DNA of 32,771 nucleotides, taken from NCBI GenBank assembly GCA_023392595.1, contig JAEVYU010000045.1, forward strand, positions 1-32,771, written 5' to 3'. The stretch is from Bacillota bacterium (GTDB taxonomy: Bacteria > Bacillota > UBA4882 > UBA8346). The translations under genes and the position numbers were made by a program. Positions 1 to 7,446 of the stretch are shown here, piece after piece. Under the pieces are notes generated by a model, which was not told the DNA's origin, ran no database searches, and worked only from the letters and a program-made list of their open reading frames with translations. The stretch's first letter is position 1, and each line of letters opens with the position of its first letter.

Positions 1-1
1 A

Positions 2-133
2 GTCTGGAACCCGGCAAATTACTCTGTCGGCGAGCAGGAATTTACGATCAAGGAAGCTTCCAAAGTGAGATGGGAATGGTATGGCTATGGCGGTACCCAA
101 AGCCGTGATAATTTGTATTTCATCGAAATGTAA
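2..133 (+). CDS. C-terminal end of a large protein, probable polymorphic toxin (partial)
   Basis: Frame 2 is open from the window edge to a TAA at 131-133, giving 43 residues that end in RDNLYFIEM. The stretch is rich in aromatic residues (RWEWYGYGG) and looks like the end of a compact globular domain. Its position immediately before a long co-directional array of immunity genes is where the C-terminal toxin domain of an RHS/WapA-like or LXG-like polymorphic toxin normally ends. I cannot name the toxin fold from 43 residues. That it is a toxin is inferred from context. The upstream part lies outside the window. Confidence 0.55.
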   Translation, partial: VWNPANYSVGEQEFTIKEASKVRWEWYGYGGTQSRDNLYFIEM

Positions 134-309
134 AACAAGAAAGCTGCATTCAAGTGATCTCAGGGAAAAACGGCGCGGATGTTCCGGGCGGCAGACAATT
201 AAGGGACTTGAAGGAGCCGGCAGTAGAGATTTGGTAGTTTGGCCGGATTGCTGCTGGTTGATTCAATCATTGCAATTGGATAAGTGTATGTGAAATATAG
301 GAAAACGAA

Positions 310-846
310 GTGGCGAATATGAGAATATGGCATTTAAGTGCAGATTCAGATAATTTTAATAATATAGTTCCAGTAAATGAAAGTGATTGGAGCAAGTTTG
401 AATTTGACGGTACTTGGATTCAAAATGATTGGAACCCTGTAGAAGTGAAGACACTAAAAGAAATACAATGTAGTGATTTTCCCGCTTTAACGCCTGGAGT
501 ACCTGTGTTTAGCAAAAAAGCTTTGAAATACCTAGATGAACTCATTAATGAATCTGTTGAGGTACTTCCTCTTGTACATAATAAAGAAAAGCTTTTTGCA
601 ATAAACGTAATCAAAGTTCTTGATTGTGTGGATTATGACAAATCGGAGTATAAAAAGTTTACTAGCTCAAATAGAATCATGAGGTTTGTAAAATACGAAT
701 TTATTAAAGAAAAACTGATGAATACTCATATATTCAAAATTAAAGATGAACCCAGCAAAAGACCTTTTGTATCAGATGCATTCAGGAATCGTGTATTGGA
801 ATATGGGTTAAAAGGTTTTGAATTTGAAGAAGTTTGGAGAGACTAA
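310..846 (+). CDS. Imm11 (DUF1629) family immunity protein
   Basis: A 178-residue protein of the Imm11/DUF1629 type, predicted to bind and block a toxin domain in the cytoplasm. It begins with the typical MRIWHL strand and ends with the family-like pattern VSDAFRNRVLEYGLKGFEFEEVW. The centre (VPVFSKKALKYLDELI) also matches the family, where a partner protein position is asked to be occupied. A GTG start at 310 is preferred because AGGA lies 7 bases upstream; an ATG at 319 is the alternative. It is the first intact gene after the putative toxin end, so it is the best candidate for the cognate immunity gene. Family call by recognition; the toxin partner is inference. Confidence 0.75.
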   Translation: MANMRIWHLSADSDNFNNIVPVNESDWSKFEFDGTWIQNDWNPVEVKTLKEIQCSDFPALTPGVPVFSKKALKYLDELINESVEVLPLVHNKEKLFAINVIKVLDCVDYDKSEYKKFTSSNRIMRFVKYEFIKEKLMNTHIFKIKDEPSKRPFVSDAFRNRVLEYGLKGFEFEEVWRD

Positions 847-873
847 TATGAGGTAACCGAATTCATTACCTGA

Positions 874-1142
874 AAGTGTGGGTATCGGGAGGCTGCAACG
901 GAGACTAAAAATGATTTACGGCAGGAACTGGTCAAGAAGAATATCCCGGCGGACTTTTACTCGCTGGACGGCGGATTGCCCAGTGAAGCGTATTGTCTTA
1001 ACCCGGGTGCCGATGGATGGGAAGTCTATTATAGCGAGTGCGGTCAAAAGACCGGTTTAAAGATTTTCAAACCGAGGCTGAGGCCGGTGATTATTTCTAT
1101 CAGTCTTTCCTTGAAGTGTTAAAGGATATGAACTTATTGTAA
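874..1142 (+). pseudogene. Remnant of a YSLDGGLP-type cassette gene, 5'-truncated and frameshifted
   Basis: Reading in the frame of 901 gives a convincing protein segment (DLRQELVKKNIPADFYSLDG, then GLPSEAYCLN and WEVYYSECGQKTGLK). The frame then shifts by one base near 1062, and the rest (DFQTEAEAGDYFYQSFLEVL) continues to a TAA at 1140-1142. Upstream the frame closes with TGA at 871, and there is no plausible start with a ribosome binding site. The segment resembles a widespread small family seen in Firmicute immunity arrays (YSLDGGLPxEAYCL followed by WEVYYSExGxKxxLK), for which I know no name. A missing base near 1060-1064 explains the break; a sequencing error is possible. Confidence 0.6.
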
Positions 1143-1172
1143 GGACATTTAAAAAGGCGCGGAGGGTTTGAA

Positions 1173-1682
1173 ATGAGTTCCGGTACTAGCCTTACGTGGA
1201 TCGAATGTGATGGCGGACCCCATCTGGTCCTGGAAAAACGGCTCGTCGACCAATGGTAGGGACCAAAGTGCCCGCTTCATTATGATCGGACAGGTGAGAT
1301 TGAGGATTATGTAGGAGTAATGCCGGTTCAGGACGGGTATGGAATTGTAATATTCGATGATGTTCAAAGAAGCGCCTGGATCCCGGGAACGGACGGCCAA
1401 GGGGGCTATCTGGTTGTTTGGAATTATGGCGCAGAAGGTGTTACTGATCAAGTAATCATTGGAAAGATCAGAGCGATACCAGAAGAAATGTTTAGCCCGA
1501 CGGATTTAAAGATTGTGTTCCGTGATGATACCGTCTATCTTTTTCCCGCTTGCGATGGGCCTGATTGGATATACGGATATTGTGAAATTGACATCAAACC
1601 GGGGACATGCACAATGGATACTGTGGAGAGGTATGATTTTGAAGATTTCAGCTTCAGAGTTCACCGGCTGAGAAAAATATAG
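1173..1682 (+). pseudogene. Imm21 family immunity gene interrupted by an in-frame amber codon
   Basis: From ATG 1173, preceded by a good GGAGG site, the frame encodes the same protein as the intact Imm21 gene at 6028-6540: LTWIECDGGPHLVLEKRL at the start and RSAWIPGTDGQGGYLVV in the middle. TGG at 1254 is followed by TAG at 1257-1259 where the intact copy has CAG. Past the stop the frame stays open and well conserved to 1682, including GIVIFDDVQRSAW and YDFEDFSFRVHRLRKI. A downstream ATG at 1320 would give a 120-residue protein lacking the WIE-GGP strand. One C-to-T change is enough to explain it. It could be a fresh pseudogene, or a truncated product from internal initiation. Confidence 0.75.
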
Positions 1683-1780
1683 AACATTATGTAAGAAAAC
1701 TGTTGAAACAATCATTGCAAGGGTTTTAAATTGATCGAAGTTATAGATTCAGTTAATTCTTTATTTGGGAGGCGCTAGTT

Positions 1781-2974
1781 ATGAATGATGTTGATGATAG
1801 CGATATAAGGAAAGGTTATGTCTTTGCGAAAAGAGCAATTGAAAATAAAGATCTGGAAAAATTACAAGAAGAGATTGATAAATATCCTGATGCAATAAAT
1901 TATTGGAGAGAAATTGATGGAACGTTGCTACATATTGCAGCTCGGGAAGGGGCTTCGGAATTCATTGAATATCTGGTCAAGAAGGGAAGCGATGTCGACC
2001 GGGTAGTCGATGAAAAGTCTCCCCTAGCGATGGCGGCGATGAACGATAGGGTTGAAAATATTCGAAAACTGATTGAACTCGGTGCAAAATTGGATGCTAC
2101 CACATCTTTTAACAATCCATTATTTTATGCGATTCAAGCGGGGAATCTTGAAATTGCCGAAATGTTAATCGAGGCGGACATTGATTTAAGTCCAGTGTAC
2201 AAAACAAAAGATAATCCCTGGTGGGATACGCTGTCCTATGCAAAACATTATCAAAGAACCGGGATTGCATTGATGATTGAAGAAAAACTTAAAGAACAAG
2301 ACGTAGCGATTACACAATCTGAAGTCAAACAAGAAGATGGTTTTGAAAAGACTAAAAAATCTCTTACCTGCAAATATGGGGAATATCTGAAAAAGGTAAC
2401 CAATCTGGAATATGAAACCATTCAAGTGATGGTTCTCAAGGACTTTGTAACCTATCTTGAAGCGGATCTTAAAAAAGCTTTTCTTAGATTTGTGGAAAAC
2501 GAGTCCGAAAATCAACCCTATCAGTTTTCACTCTGTATGAATCCCAATACGTACGAGATGTATTGGTGGTCCAATGGCAATACGGAAGAAAGCTATGAAA
2601 CACTGAAAGGTAAAATTACGAATGATGAAACTGAGAAATACTATCGTTTTTTCCCGGAAGAAAGGTGTGAGTTTGATAACATAAGTTTTGAGGCAACCAA
2701 TGCGTTCCACGAGTGGCTGTATGAATTACACACAGCCACCGAAGAGGGCGAGATTGGAGATGAAGCTTTGGAAGAAACATGCCTGGTTTTAATTGAAGAT
2801 CTGAAAGAAATGTTAATTGAGCAAAGCTATCAGGTAATGTTGAAACTGAAAAAAGAAGGGTTCTTTGCGACGAACTGCGGTATTCCCCTGCGACTGAATT
2901 TCTATGTTAGGGAAAGAGAAATGGACAACATGGAAGAAAAGATAGCCGCATTAAATGAGATTGATCAGGGCTAA
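1781..2974 (+). CDS. Ankyrin-repeat protein with C-terminal DUF4303-like domain
   Basis: A 397-residue cytoplasmic protein. Residues ~30-150 hold about three ankyrin repeats (GTLLHIAAREGASEFIEYLV, KSPLAMAAMNDRVENIRKLI, NPLFYAIQAGNLEIAEMLIE). A charged linker follows near 165-195, and the C-terminal half (~200-390) begins YLKKVTNLEYETIQVMVLKD and contains YQFSLCMNPNTYEMYWWSNG, resembling DUF4303-type immunity domains. ATG 1781 follows GGGAGGCG at a normal distance. Ankyrin repeats are common protein-binding scaffolds among immunity proteins. The last ~58 codons are duplicated as a broken tail at 7221-7423. Ankyrin assignment is firm; the DUF4303 label is by resemblance. Confidence 0.75.
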   Translation: MNDVDDSDIRKGYVFAKRAIENKDLEKLQEEIDKYPDAINYWREIDGTLLHIAAREGASEFIEYLVKKGSDVDRVVDEKSPLAMAAMNDRVENIRKLIELGAKLDATTSFNNPLFYAIQAGNLEIAEMLIEADIDLSPVYKTKDNPWWDTLSYAKHYQRTGIALMIEEKLKEQDVAITQSEVKQEDGFEKTKKSLTCKYGEYLKKVTNLEYETIQVMVLKDFVTYLEADLKKAFLRFVENESENQPYQFSLCMNPNTYEMYWWSNGNTEESYETLKGKITNDETEKYYRFFPEERCEFDNISFEATNAFHEWLYELHTATEEGEIGDEALEETCLVLIEDLKEMLIEQSYQVMLKLKKEGFFATNCGIPLRLNFYVREREMDNMEEKIAALNEIDQG

Positions 2975-3067
2975 ATTTGAGAAATTCCGGCGATCCGACC
3001 CAAATCGCTCGTACGGACAGGCCTATTTCAAGAAATGATGAATCAAAAAGGAAATGTGGAGTGTTGA

Positions 3068-3757
3068 ATGATAATCAAAGATGACAAGCAAAGTATTGAA
3101 AATCTCAAACAATTCATTATGGAGTGGGCAGGTCCGGCTTTAACGGAATATGGACTATCCGAGGGCGAAGTTCCCCGGTCTTTACCGAAACCCCTTCGGG
3201 ACCTCTATCTTTTTGCCGGTAATTGGCCTCATCAGCGGGATAATAATGACTGTTATTTCAGGCCCGGTAAAGAACCCCGGATTTTTCAGGAACAGGATGG
3301 GTTATATGGTGTAAATAACTTAGAATCGAATAACGGCCGGATAAAATTTATTTACGAAAACCAGGAAAACTGGACCTGTGAGGTTGAAGAGGGTAATGAT
3401 GAGTCGCCGGTGTATTGTGATGCAGCTGCATTGTGGGATTCTAACGTCAAAGGGCATGAACTAGTTTGTGAGTCGTTGCCACATTTTCTGGTCACCTTTT
3501 GTTTGCAGGAATTGGTTATGAGCAGCAAACATTTGGGTACGATCAAGGTGGATTCGGAGCATGAATTAGTGCGGACCAAGTTAGAACCGGTTTGGCTGGA
3601 GGGGTTTTATGTTTTTAAGGAACCCACTCATTCGCTTTACATTTGTGAGCAGAGTCTGTTAATCTTGAAATTATACAGCGATTTCTGGTATGCCTGTAAG
3701 GATGAGAATGCTTTATCTCTAGTTTTATACAAAGATAAGTGCAAAAAAATGTATTAG
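3068..3757 (+). CDS. SMI1/KNR4 (SUKH)-like immunity protein
   Basis: A 229-residue protein with features of the SUKH superfamily: LPKPLRDLYLFAGNWP early on, then GLYGVNNLESNNGRIKFIYE, NQENWTCEVEEGNDESPVY and the amphipathic helix HFLVTFCLQELVM. In known SUKH proteins this fold binds toxin nuclease or deaminase domains. The ATG at 3068 has a GGAG motif about 10 bases upstream. No signal peptide or membrane segment is visible. It stands alone between the ankyrin gene and an orphan-family gene. The SUKH call rests on pattern rather than on a specific subgroup signature. Confidence 0.65.
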   Translation: MIIKDDKQSIENLKQFIMEWAGPALTEYGLSEGEVPRSLPKPLRDLYLFAGNWPHQRDNNDCYFRPGKEPRIFQEQDGLYGVNNLESNNGRIKFIYENQENWTCEVEEGNDESPVYCDAAALWDSNVKGHELVCESLPHFLVTFCLQELVMSSKHLGTIKVDSEHELVRTKLEPVWLEGFYVFKEPTHSLYICEQSLLILKLYSDFWYACKDENALSLVLYKDKCKKMY

Positions 3758-3827
3758 TACTTATGAACAAGACAGTCAAGGGGTGAACGAGGTTTGATTA
3801 GTGATTATATGAGTAAAAGGTGCAAAG

Positions 3828-4349
3828 ATGAATAAAATCCAGAGACAGATGATACTTTTTCGGATAAGCAAGCTGTCGATAATTGGCAAACAATGTATAG
3901 CAGTTATTTGTTTTGAGAGATTTTGTAAGAAGTACGAAATAAAACATCAGGGAATTGATGAGTTTGTAAATCAAGTTTGGAAAATAACAACGATTGGTAC
4001 TAACGATTTTGATTTTGAAAAGTATGCCCACGGATTTGTTGAAATGCCCATTACAGGCCAAGGTGACCCCTATCCGGATGATTTAATTAAAGCAATTCCT
4101 GAAAATATTATGGATGATTTTAATATTTTCACCCAAAGTATTTACGAAATTAGCGCGACAAATTGGTATTGCCGATATGACCATGAAAATACCACAAGAA
4201 TGTTTTTAGAAGTTTTAGATGTCGTAAAGAAACATAAGATAAAAATTCCAAGTTTTAATTCATATTTAAATGGTTCCTTTGATTCGTGGCGGGGTTGGGG
4301 AGATCCATTGAGTTATGAACAAATAACAGAATGGAGAAAATCAGTTTGA
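3828..4349 (+). CDS. Unrecognised cassette protein, N-terminus uncertain
   Basis: The ORF from ATG 3828 gives 173 residues. From about residue 26 it looks like a soluble globular protein (VICFERFCKKYEIKHQGIDE, WYCRYDHENTTRMFLEVLDV, a C-terminal SWRGWGDPLSYEQITEW). The first 25 residues are unusually basic and hydrophobic (MILFRISKLSIIGK). In another frame the same DNA reads NPETDDTFSDKQAVDNWQTM, which looks more natural before the conserved part. A single-base frameshift near 3895-3905 is therefore possible, in which case the gene is slightly damaged. I do not recognise the family. Its place in the array suggests an immunity protein. Confidence 0.5.
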   Translation: MNKIQRQMILFRISKLSIIGKQCIAVICFERFCKKYEIKHQGIDEFVNQVWKITTIGTNDFDFEKYAHGFVEMPITGQGDPYPDDLIKAIPENIMDDFNIFTQSIYEISATNWYCRYDHENTTRMFLEVLDVVKKHKIKIPSFNSYLNGSFDSWRGWGDPLSYEQITEWRKSV

Positions 4350-4457
4350 AAGCGGTTGCTTTCCATGGACCACCTTTATATTAGGGTCGACGCATAGCCG
4401 ATAACGACATGTTGCCGCTGGCGGATCGCGTTATTTCGAAGATGCTAAGTCCTGAAG

Positions 4458-4670
4458 TTGGTGCTCGGACGTCGGCACATGTGGACGATCACCGACGATG
4501 ACCGGGAAATATATCCAGAATTTGTTACAGCCAATGAATTAAGTTTGCTCTTCAGAGAGGAACTTGTTCAGGATGTTGTATTTAATGTACTGCGCCAGAA
4601 AGCATCAGCCACCGCTGAGGACATTCTCGAGGCCATTCTTTATTATGACGCGAAGGATGGGGGGAAATAA
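4458..4670 (+). pseudogene. 3' tail of a DUF7716-like gene (second copy of the end of 25341-25706)
   Basis: From about 4487 the frame encodes ITDDDREIYPEFV, LSLLFREELVQDVVFNVL and SATAEDILEAILYYDAKD. This matches the last ~60 residues of the complete gene at 25341-25706 (ITDDDREIYPQFV, LSLLFREELVQDVIHNVL). The N-terminal half is absent and the residues before position 4487 are unrelated. The open frame could start at TTG 4458 or GTG 4461, but no ribosome binding site supports this. Just upstream, 4386-4486 reads in another frame as IADNDMLPLADRVISKMLSP, probably a scrap of yet another gene. Best read as a recombination remnant. Confidence 0.7.
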
Positions 4671-4729
4671 TGGGTTTGGACTCGGTGTAGGAGGGATAAA
4701 TGCATTTAATAGAAAGGCCGGGATAGGAA

Positions 4730-4870
4730 ATGATTATTCATGATGAAATATTTGGAACGTTAGAAGTGTTCGGAATCTTATTTGACTGCCCATGGAATGA
4801 TGAGGCTGGCGTAGTAGTTAAATTTGAAAATGGGAAGATTAATGTTGGTAAAGATGACCTAATACTCTAA
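4730..4870 (+). CDS. Small unrecognised protein, 46 residues
   Basis: ATG 4730 follows GGGATAGGAA, a fair ribosome binding site, and encodes a compact acidic protein (MIIHDEIFGTLEVFGILFDC, then PWNDEAGVVVKFENGKINVG, ending KDDLIL). The alternating hydrophobic pattern suggests a small beta-rich domain. Similar openings (IFGxLE) occur at the N-terminus of several uncharacterised immunity-associated families, so this may be a 5' stub of a longer gene whose remainder was lost before the next gene at 4921. No function can be assigned. Confidence 0.45.
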   Translation: MIIHDEIFGTLEVFGILFDCPWNDEAGVVVKFENGKINVGKDDLIL

Positions 4871-4920
4871 GAGATATAACGACCCTAGTATTTTTGATTC
4901 GGGGATGCGGAGGTAATAAT

Positions 4921-5322
4921 ATGAGTAATCTGAGTAAAGAGTATAAACAAGATTTGCTGGATTCTTTCGGAAAATTAGTAATAGAAGATGTCAGGGACGG
5001 ATCTTTGCAAATTGCTATGAATATCACCAAATATAAAACAGTTAACCCAATTAAATTAAAACAATATGATACTCTTTCCAGCCTATCGGATGAGCAACAA
5101 GAAGCTATTTGTGATTTGTTATCAGAAACTATAACAGATACTGTTTATCGTTTTTTGGAAATGCTTGAAGAAAATCCGGATAAAATGAAATTAATAATTA
5201 GAAAAGATGGGCAAGAATATGATATGGTGGAAATCAGTGAAAAAATGGGAAGTGAAATTGCTTGTTATGAAGATAATGGTTGGATTCAAAAATTTTCAAA
5301 AATCGGCCGTTTTATACTTTGA
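4921..5322 (+). CDS. Conserved uncharacterised cassette protein
   Basis: A 133-residue protein from ATG 4921, which sits 6 bases after a strong GGAGG. It is largely helical and charged: LLDSFGKLVIEDVRDGSLQI, LSSLSDEQQEAICDLLSETI, TDTVYRFLEMLEE, then a C-terminal segment ISEKMGSEIACYEDNGWIQK and FSKIGRFIL. I have the impression this is a recurring family in Firmicute immunity arrays but know no name for it. An in-frame ATG at 4894 lacks a ribosome binding site and was rejected. Complete ends and a strong start suggest a functional gene. Confidence 0.65.
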   Translation: MSNLSKEYKQDLLDSFGKLVIEDVRDGSLQIAMNITKYKTVNPIKLKQYDTLSSLSDEQQEAICDLLSETITDTVYRFLEMLEENPDKMKLIIRKDGQEYDMVEISEKMGSEIACYEDNGWIQKFSKIGRFIL

Positions 5323-5341
5323 TGGCTCTTAAGGAATTAAG

Positions 5342-5527
5342 TATTGGCTATGGCATCCCTATTTCGAGGCGGTGGAGCGGTATGGCGAGCCGGAATATGA
5401 TGAATGCTTTGGATATGAACCATTGTTAAGCCTGGGTGGGGCAGAGAGCGTCGCCAACTTGAAAAAAGTGAAGTATCAAGTTCATCTCATCCTTATCGGT
5501 GAAGTACAGGGAGTTTTGTCTTGTTGA
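5342..5527 (+). pseudogene. 3' tail of a GAD-like/Tdi1 immunity gene
   Basis: This 186-base stretch is almost identical to the last third of the complete gene at 22262-22822, encoding WHPYFEAVERYGEPEYDECF, LLSLGGAESVANLKKVKYQV and HLILIGEVQGVLSC. It has no start codon; an in-frame TAA lies at 5330. The identity continues past the stop codon into the intergenic sequence (TTAGCTTGC, AGAGGGAGAG), and that sequence now serves as the ribosome binding site of the unrelated SUKH gene at 5559. It is a recombination scar of high identity, so probably recent. Confidence 0.85.
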
Positions 5528-5558
5528 ATTTTAGCTTGCAAGAGGGAGAGTATCACAA

Positions 5559-6023
5559 ATGGGTGGAGTAATTTGGAAATTCTCTGATGAAGAGATTGAG
5601 CGAATTGATGAGAAAATCAAGCAAGTGGCAGAAATTTTTCAAATCTGCTTTCCTAAGGATTTTATTGAAACTGCGAGTGTGAACAATGGAGGTTTCCCAA
5701 AACCGAATTGTTTTGAGGTTATTGATGGCAATGAAGAAGTTTTCAATAACCTGATTACTTTTGATTTAAGCAGCAAATACAGCATTTTAAACATTTATGA
5801 CGGTATCAAAGACCGATTAATGGATAAGGTTTTTCCGTTTGCGCGAGATCCCTTCGGGAATTATTTGTGCTTTGATTATCGTAACGGAGATAACCCGCAA
5901 ATAGTTTTCTGGGAACATGAAACGGCTTTCATTGATAAAAATGCTGCAATCAAAAAGGTTTGCGATACCTTTACGGAACTTCTTGAAAATTTGCACCAGT
6001 TTGAAGAGGAGGAAGACGAATAA
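5559..6023 (+). CDS. SMI1/KNR4 (SUKH) family immunity protein
   Basis: A 154-residue SUKH protein. The hallmark order is present: an N-terminal helix, FPKDFIETASVNNGGFPKPN, then LITFDLSSKYSILNIYDGI, VFPFARDPFGNYLCFDYRNG and IVFWEHETAF, and an acidic C-terminus. The FAxDPFGNxxCFDYR motif is typical of SUKH-1-like members. It is a paralogue of the gene at 17540-17989, sharing NNLI/L-F and PFAxDPFGN. The ribosome binding site GAGGGAGAG comes from the tail of the preceding Tdi1 fragment. Immunity role is inferred from family and location. Confidence 0.85.
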   Translation: MGGVIWKFSDEEIERIDEKIKQVAEIFQICFPKDFIETASVNNGGFPKPNCFEVIDGNEEVFNNLITFDLSSKYSILNIYDGIKDRLMDKVFPFARDPFGNYLCFDYRNGDNPQIVFWEHETAFIDKNAAIKKVCDTFTELLENLHQFEEEEDE

Positions 6024-6027
6024 ATTC

Positions 6028-6540
6028 ATGAGTTCAGGTACAAGCCTTACGTGGATTGAATGTGATGGAGGACCCCATCTGGTCCTGGAAAAGCGGCTCG
6101 CCGAAAAATGGCAGGGGCCGAATTGCGCCCACCATTATCAACAGGCAGGTGAGATTGAGGATTATGTAGGAGTAATCCCTGTTGAGGATGGTTATGGGAT
6201 TGTGATCTCTGAGGATGTCCCCAGAAGCGCCTGGATTCCGGGAACGGATGGCCAAGGAGGCTACCTGGTTGTTATGAATTATTGTAAAGAAGGCATCGAT
6301 GATCATGTAATTATTGGGAAGATTACAAAAATACCGGATGAATTATTTAACCTTATGGGTTTAACGGTTTCGCTCCGGGATGATACATTATATCTTTTTC
6401 CTGCGTGCGACTATGGACCCGATTGGCGATACGGATATTCCGAGATTCATATTGAACCTGAGAGATACACCATTGATACGGTGGAGAGGTATGATTTTGA
6501 TGATTGCAGCTTTACGGTACACCGGATCAGAAAAATATAA
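6028..6540 (+). CDS. Imm21 family immunity protein
   Basis: A 170-residue protein from ATG 6028 matching Imm21: LTWIECDGGPHLVLEKRLAE, KWQGPNCAHHYQQ, DYVGVIPVEDGYGIVI, RSAWIPGTDGQGGYLVV and a C-terminal YDFDDCSFTVHRIRKI. The WIE-GGP-L opening, the W-G-x-D/N-Y motif and the SAWIP turn are the family's usual marks. An open frame extends upstream to 5917 but that part overlaps the preceding SUKH gene in another frame; ATG 6028 corresponds to the start of the paralogue at 1173. The ribosome binding site (GAGGAGGAAG) lies inside the end of the SUKH gene, so the two are translationally linked. Intact sister of the broken copy at 1173-1682. Confidence 0.85.
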   Translation: MSSGTSLTWIECDGGPHLVLEKRLAEKWQGPNCAHHYQQAGEIEDYVGVIPVEDGYGIVISEDVPRSAWIPGTDGQGGYLVVMNYCKEGIDDHVIIGKITKIPDELFNLMGLTVSLRDDTLYLFPACDYGPDWRYGYSEIHIEPERYTIDTVERYDFDDCSFTVHRIRKI

Positions 6541-6626
6541 GGTGAAATTTCTAATAGAAGAAGACTTAGTTAAATCATTTAAATATTAGATTATCTGGGA
6601 TTTACAAAAGGAGGAGAATAAAAGAA

Positions 6627-7100
6627 ATGAACACAATCGGGATGGAGAAAATATATACTAAAATTGCAAATAAGGTTGTACAAATGATCCCGGGAGAATG
6701 GACAAAAGCATTTATATATGGTGAAATTCTGGAAGATGTTCAAAAAGGCTTTTTCTATTATTTTTCTAAAGATGATGAGCAACCAATCTATAGCTACTAT
6801 ATTCCAAAACTATTTGGTATGCCTCAAGAAAAATATGAGGAATTAAGAGATGAGTTACTAGGTTATCTTCAAGAATTATGGGAAGAGTTTAAGAAGAATG
6901 GTGAACCGGTCTGGACCAATTTAACAATAATACTAGAGCATACAGGTAAATTTAAAATAGACTATGATTATGAGGATTTGTCTGAAGCTGATGATTATGA
7001 AAGGCGTATTATATGGAAATACAAGTATCTTGGCTTGATCCCAGAGGATGAAGATGACAAAGAATTTTTAGAAGAGTATTTAAAGAAATATTCAAACTGA
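6627..7100 (+). CDS. YezG (DUF600) family immunity protein
   Basis: A 157-residue protein of the YezG/TIGR01741 type, the cytoplasmic antidote of YeeF-like LXG nuclease toxins in Bacillus. Diagnostic stretches are MEKIYTKIANKVVQMIPGEW, FYYFSKDDEQPIYSYYI, LLGYLQELWEEFKKNGEPVW and a C-terminal DDYERRIIWKYKYLGLIPED. Length fits the family. ATG 6627 follows AAAGGAGGAG; the second ATG at 6642 (MEKIY) is where most relatives start and is a possible alternative. Highly acidic, as usual for YezG. It argues that toxins with YeeF-like C-terminal domains are among those met by this organism. Confidence 0.85.
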   Translation: MNTIGMEKIYTKIANKVVQMIPGEWTKAFIYGEILEDVQKGFFYYFSKDDEQPIYSYYIPKLFGMPQEKYEELRDELLGYLQELWEEFKKNGEPVWTNLTIILEHTGKFKIDYDYEDLSEADDYERRIIWKYKYLGLIPEDEDDKEFLEEYLKKYSN

Positions 7101-7220
7101 TACAATATGAGTAATAAGCCTTTGACTTCTAAATAAGGGAGAGCAATGACCTTTTTATATTATCCAGTATCAGAAAATGTTGTAGACAAGTATTTAGTGG
7201 AGTGATACCAATGGGTAAAG

Positions 7221-7423
7221 AAAGATTTGAAAGAGATGTTGATTGAGAAAGTTATCAGGTAATGTTGCAATTGAAAAAAGAAGGGTTCTTTATGAAGAAC
7301 TGCGCCATTCCTTTGCGGCTGAATTTTTTCGTAAGGGAACAAGAAATAGAAGGCATGGATGAAAAGATAGCGGCACTAAACGTCAATCTTGATAAAATTA
7401 ATGAGAAAAACCAGCAAAGGTAA
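7221..7423 (+). pseudogene. 3' tail of the ankyrin/DUF4303-like gene, frameshifted
   Basis: The stretch parallels the last ~58 codons of 1781-2974. It reads DLKEMLIE, then after one missing base at about 7248 continues SYQVMLQLKKEGFF, NCAIPLRLNFFVREQEIEGM and DEKIAALN, ending at TAA 7421-7423. It lacks a start and has diverged moderately from its full-length relative, so it came from a different member of the family. A short open frame just upstream (7146-7205) reads MTFLYYPVSENVVDKYLVE and may be another scrap. Confidence 0.75.
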
Positions 7424-7446
7424 AAATGTAAAGAAGATAGGTGTAA

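Noticed and set aside
81..293. 70-codon open frame after the toxin end
   Set aside because: It overlaps the partial toxin CDS in another frame, has basic low-complexity composition (SSKCKTRKLHSSDLREKRRG) and no ribosome binding site.
878..1060. 60-codon open frame on the plus strand
   Set aside because: It is out of frame with the clearly protein-like YSLDGGLP remnant on the same DNA and is rich in Arg and Trp, typical of a shadow frame.
5917..6027. N-terminal extension of the Imm21 protein
   Set aside because: It lies in the SUKH gene in another frame; ATG 6028 matches the start of the paralogue at 1173.
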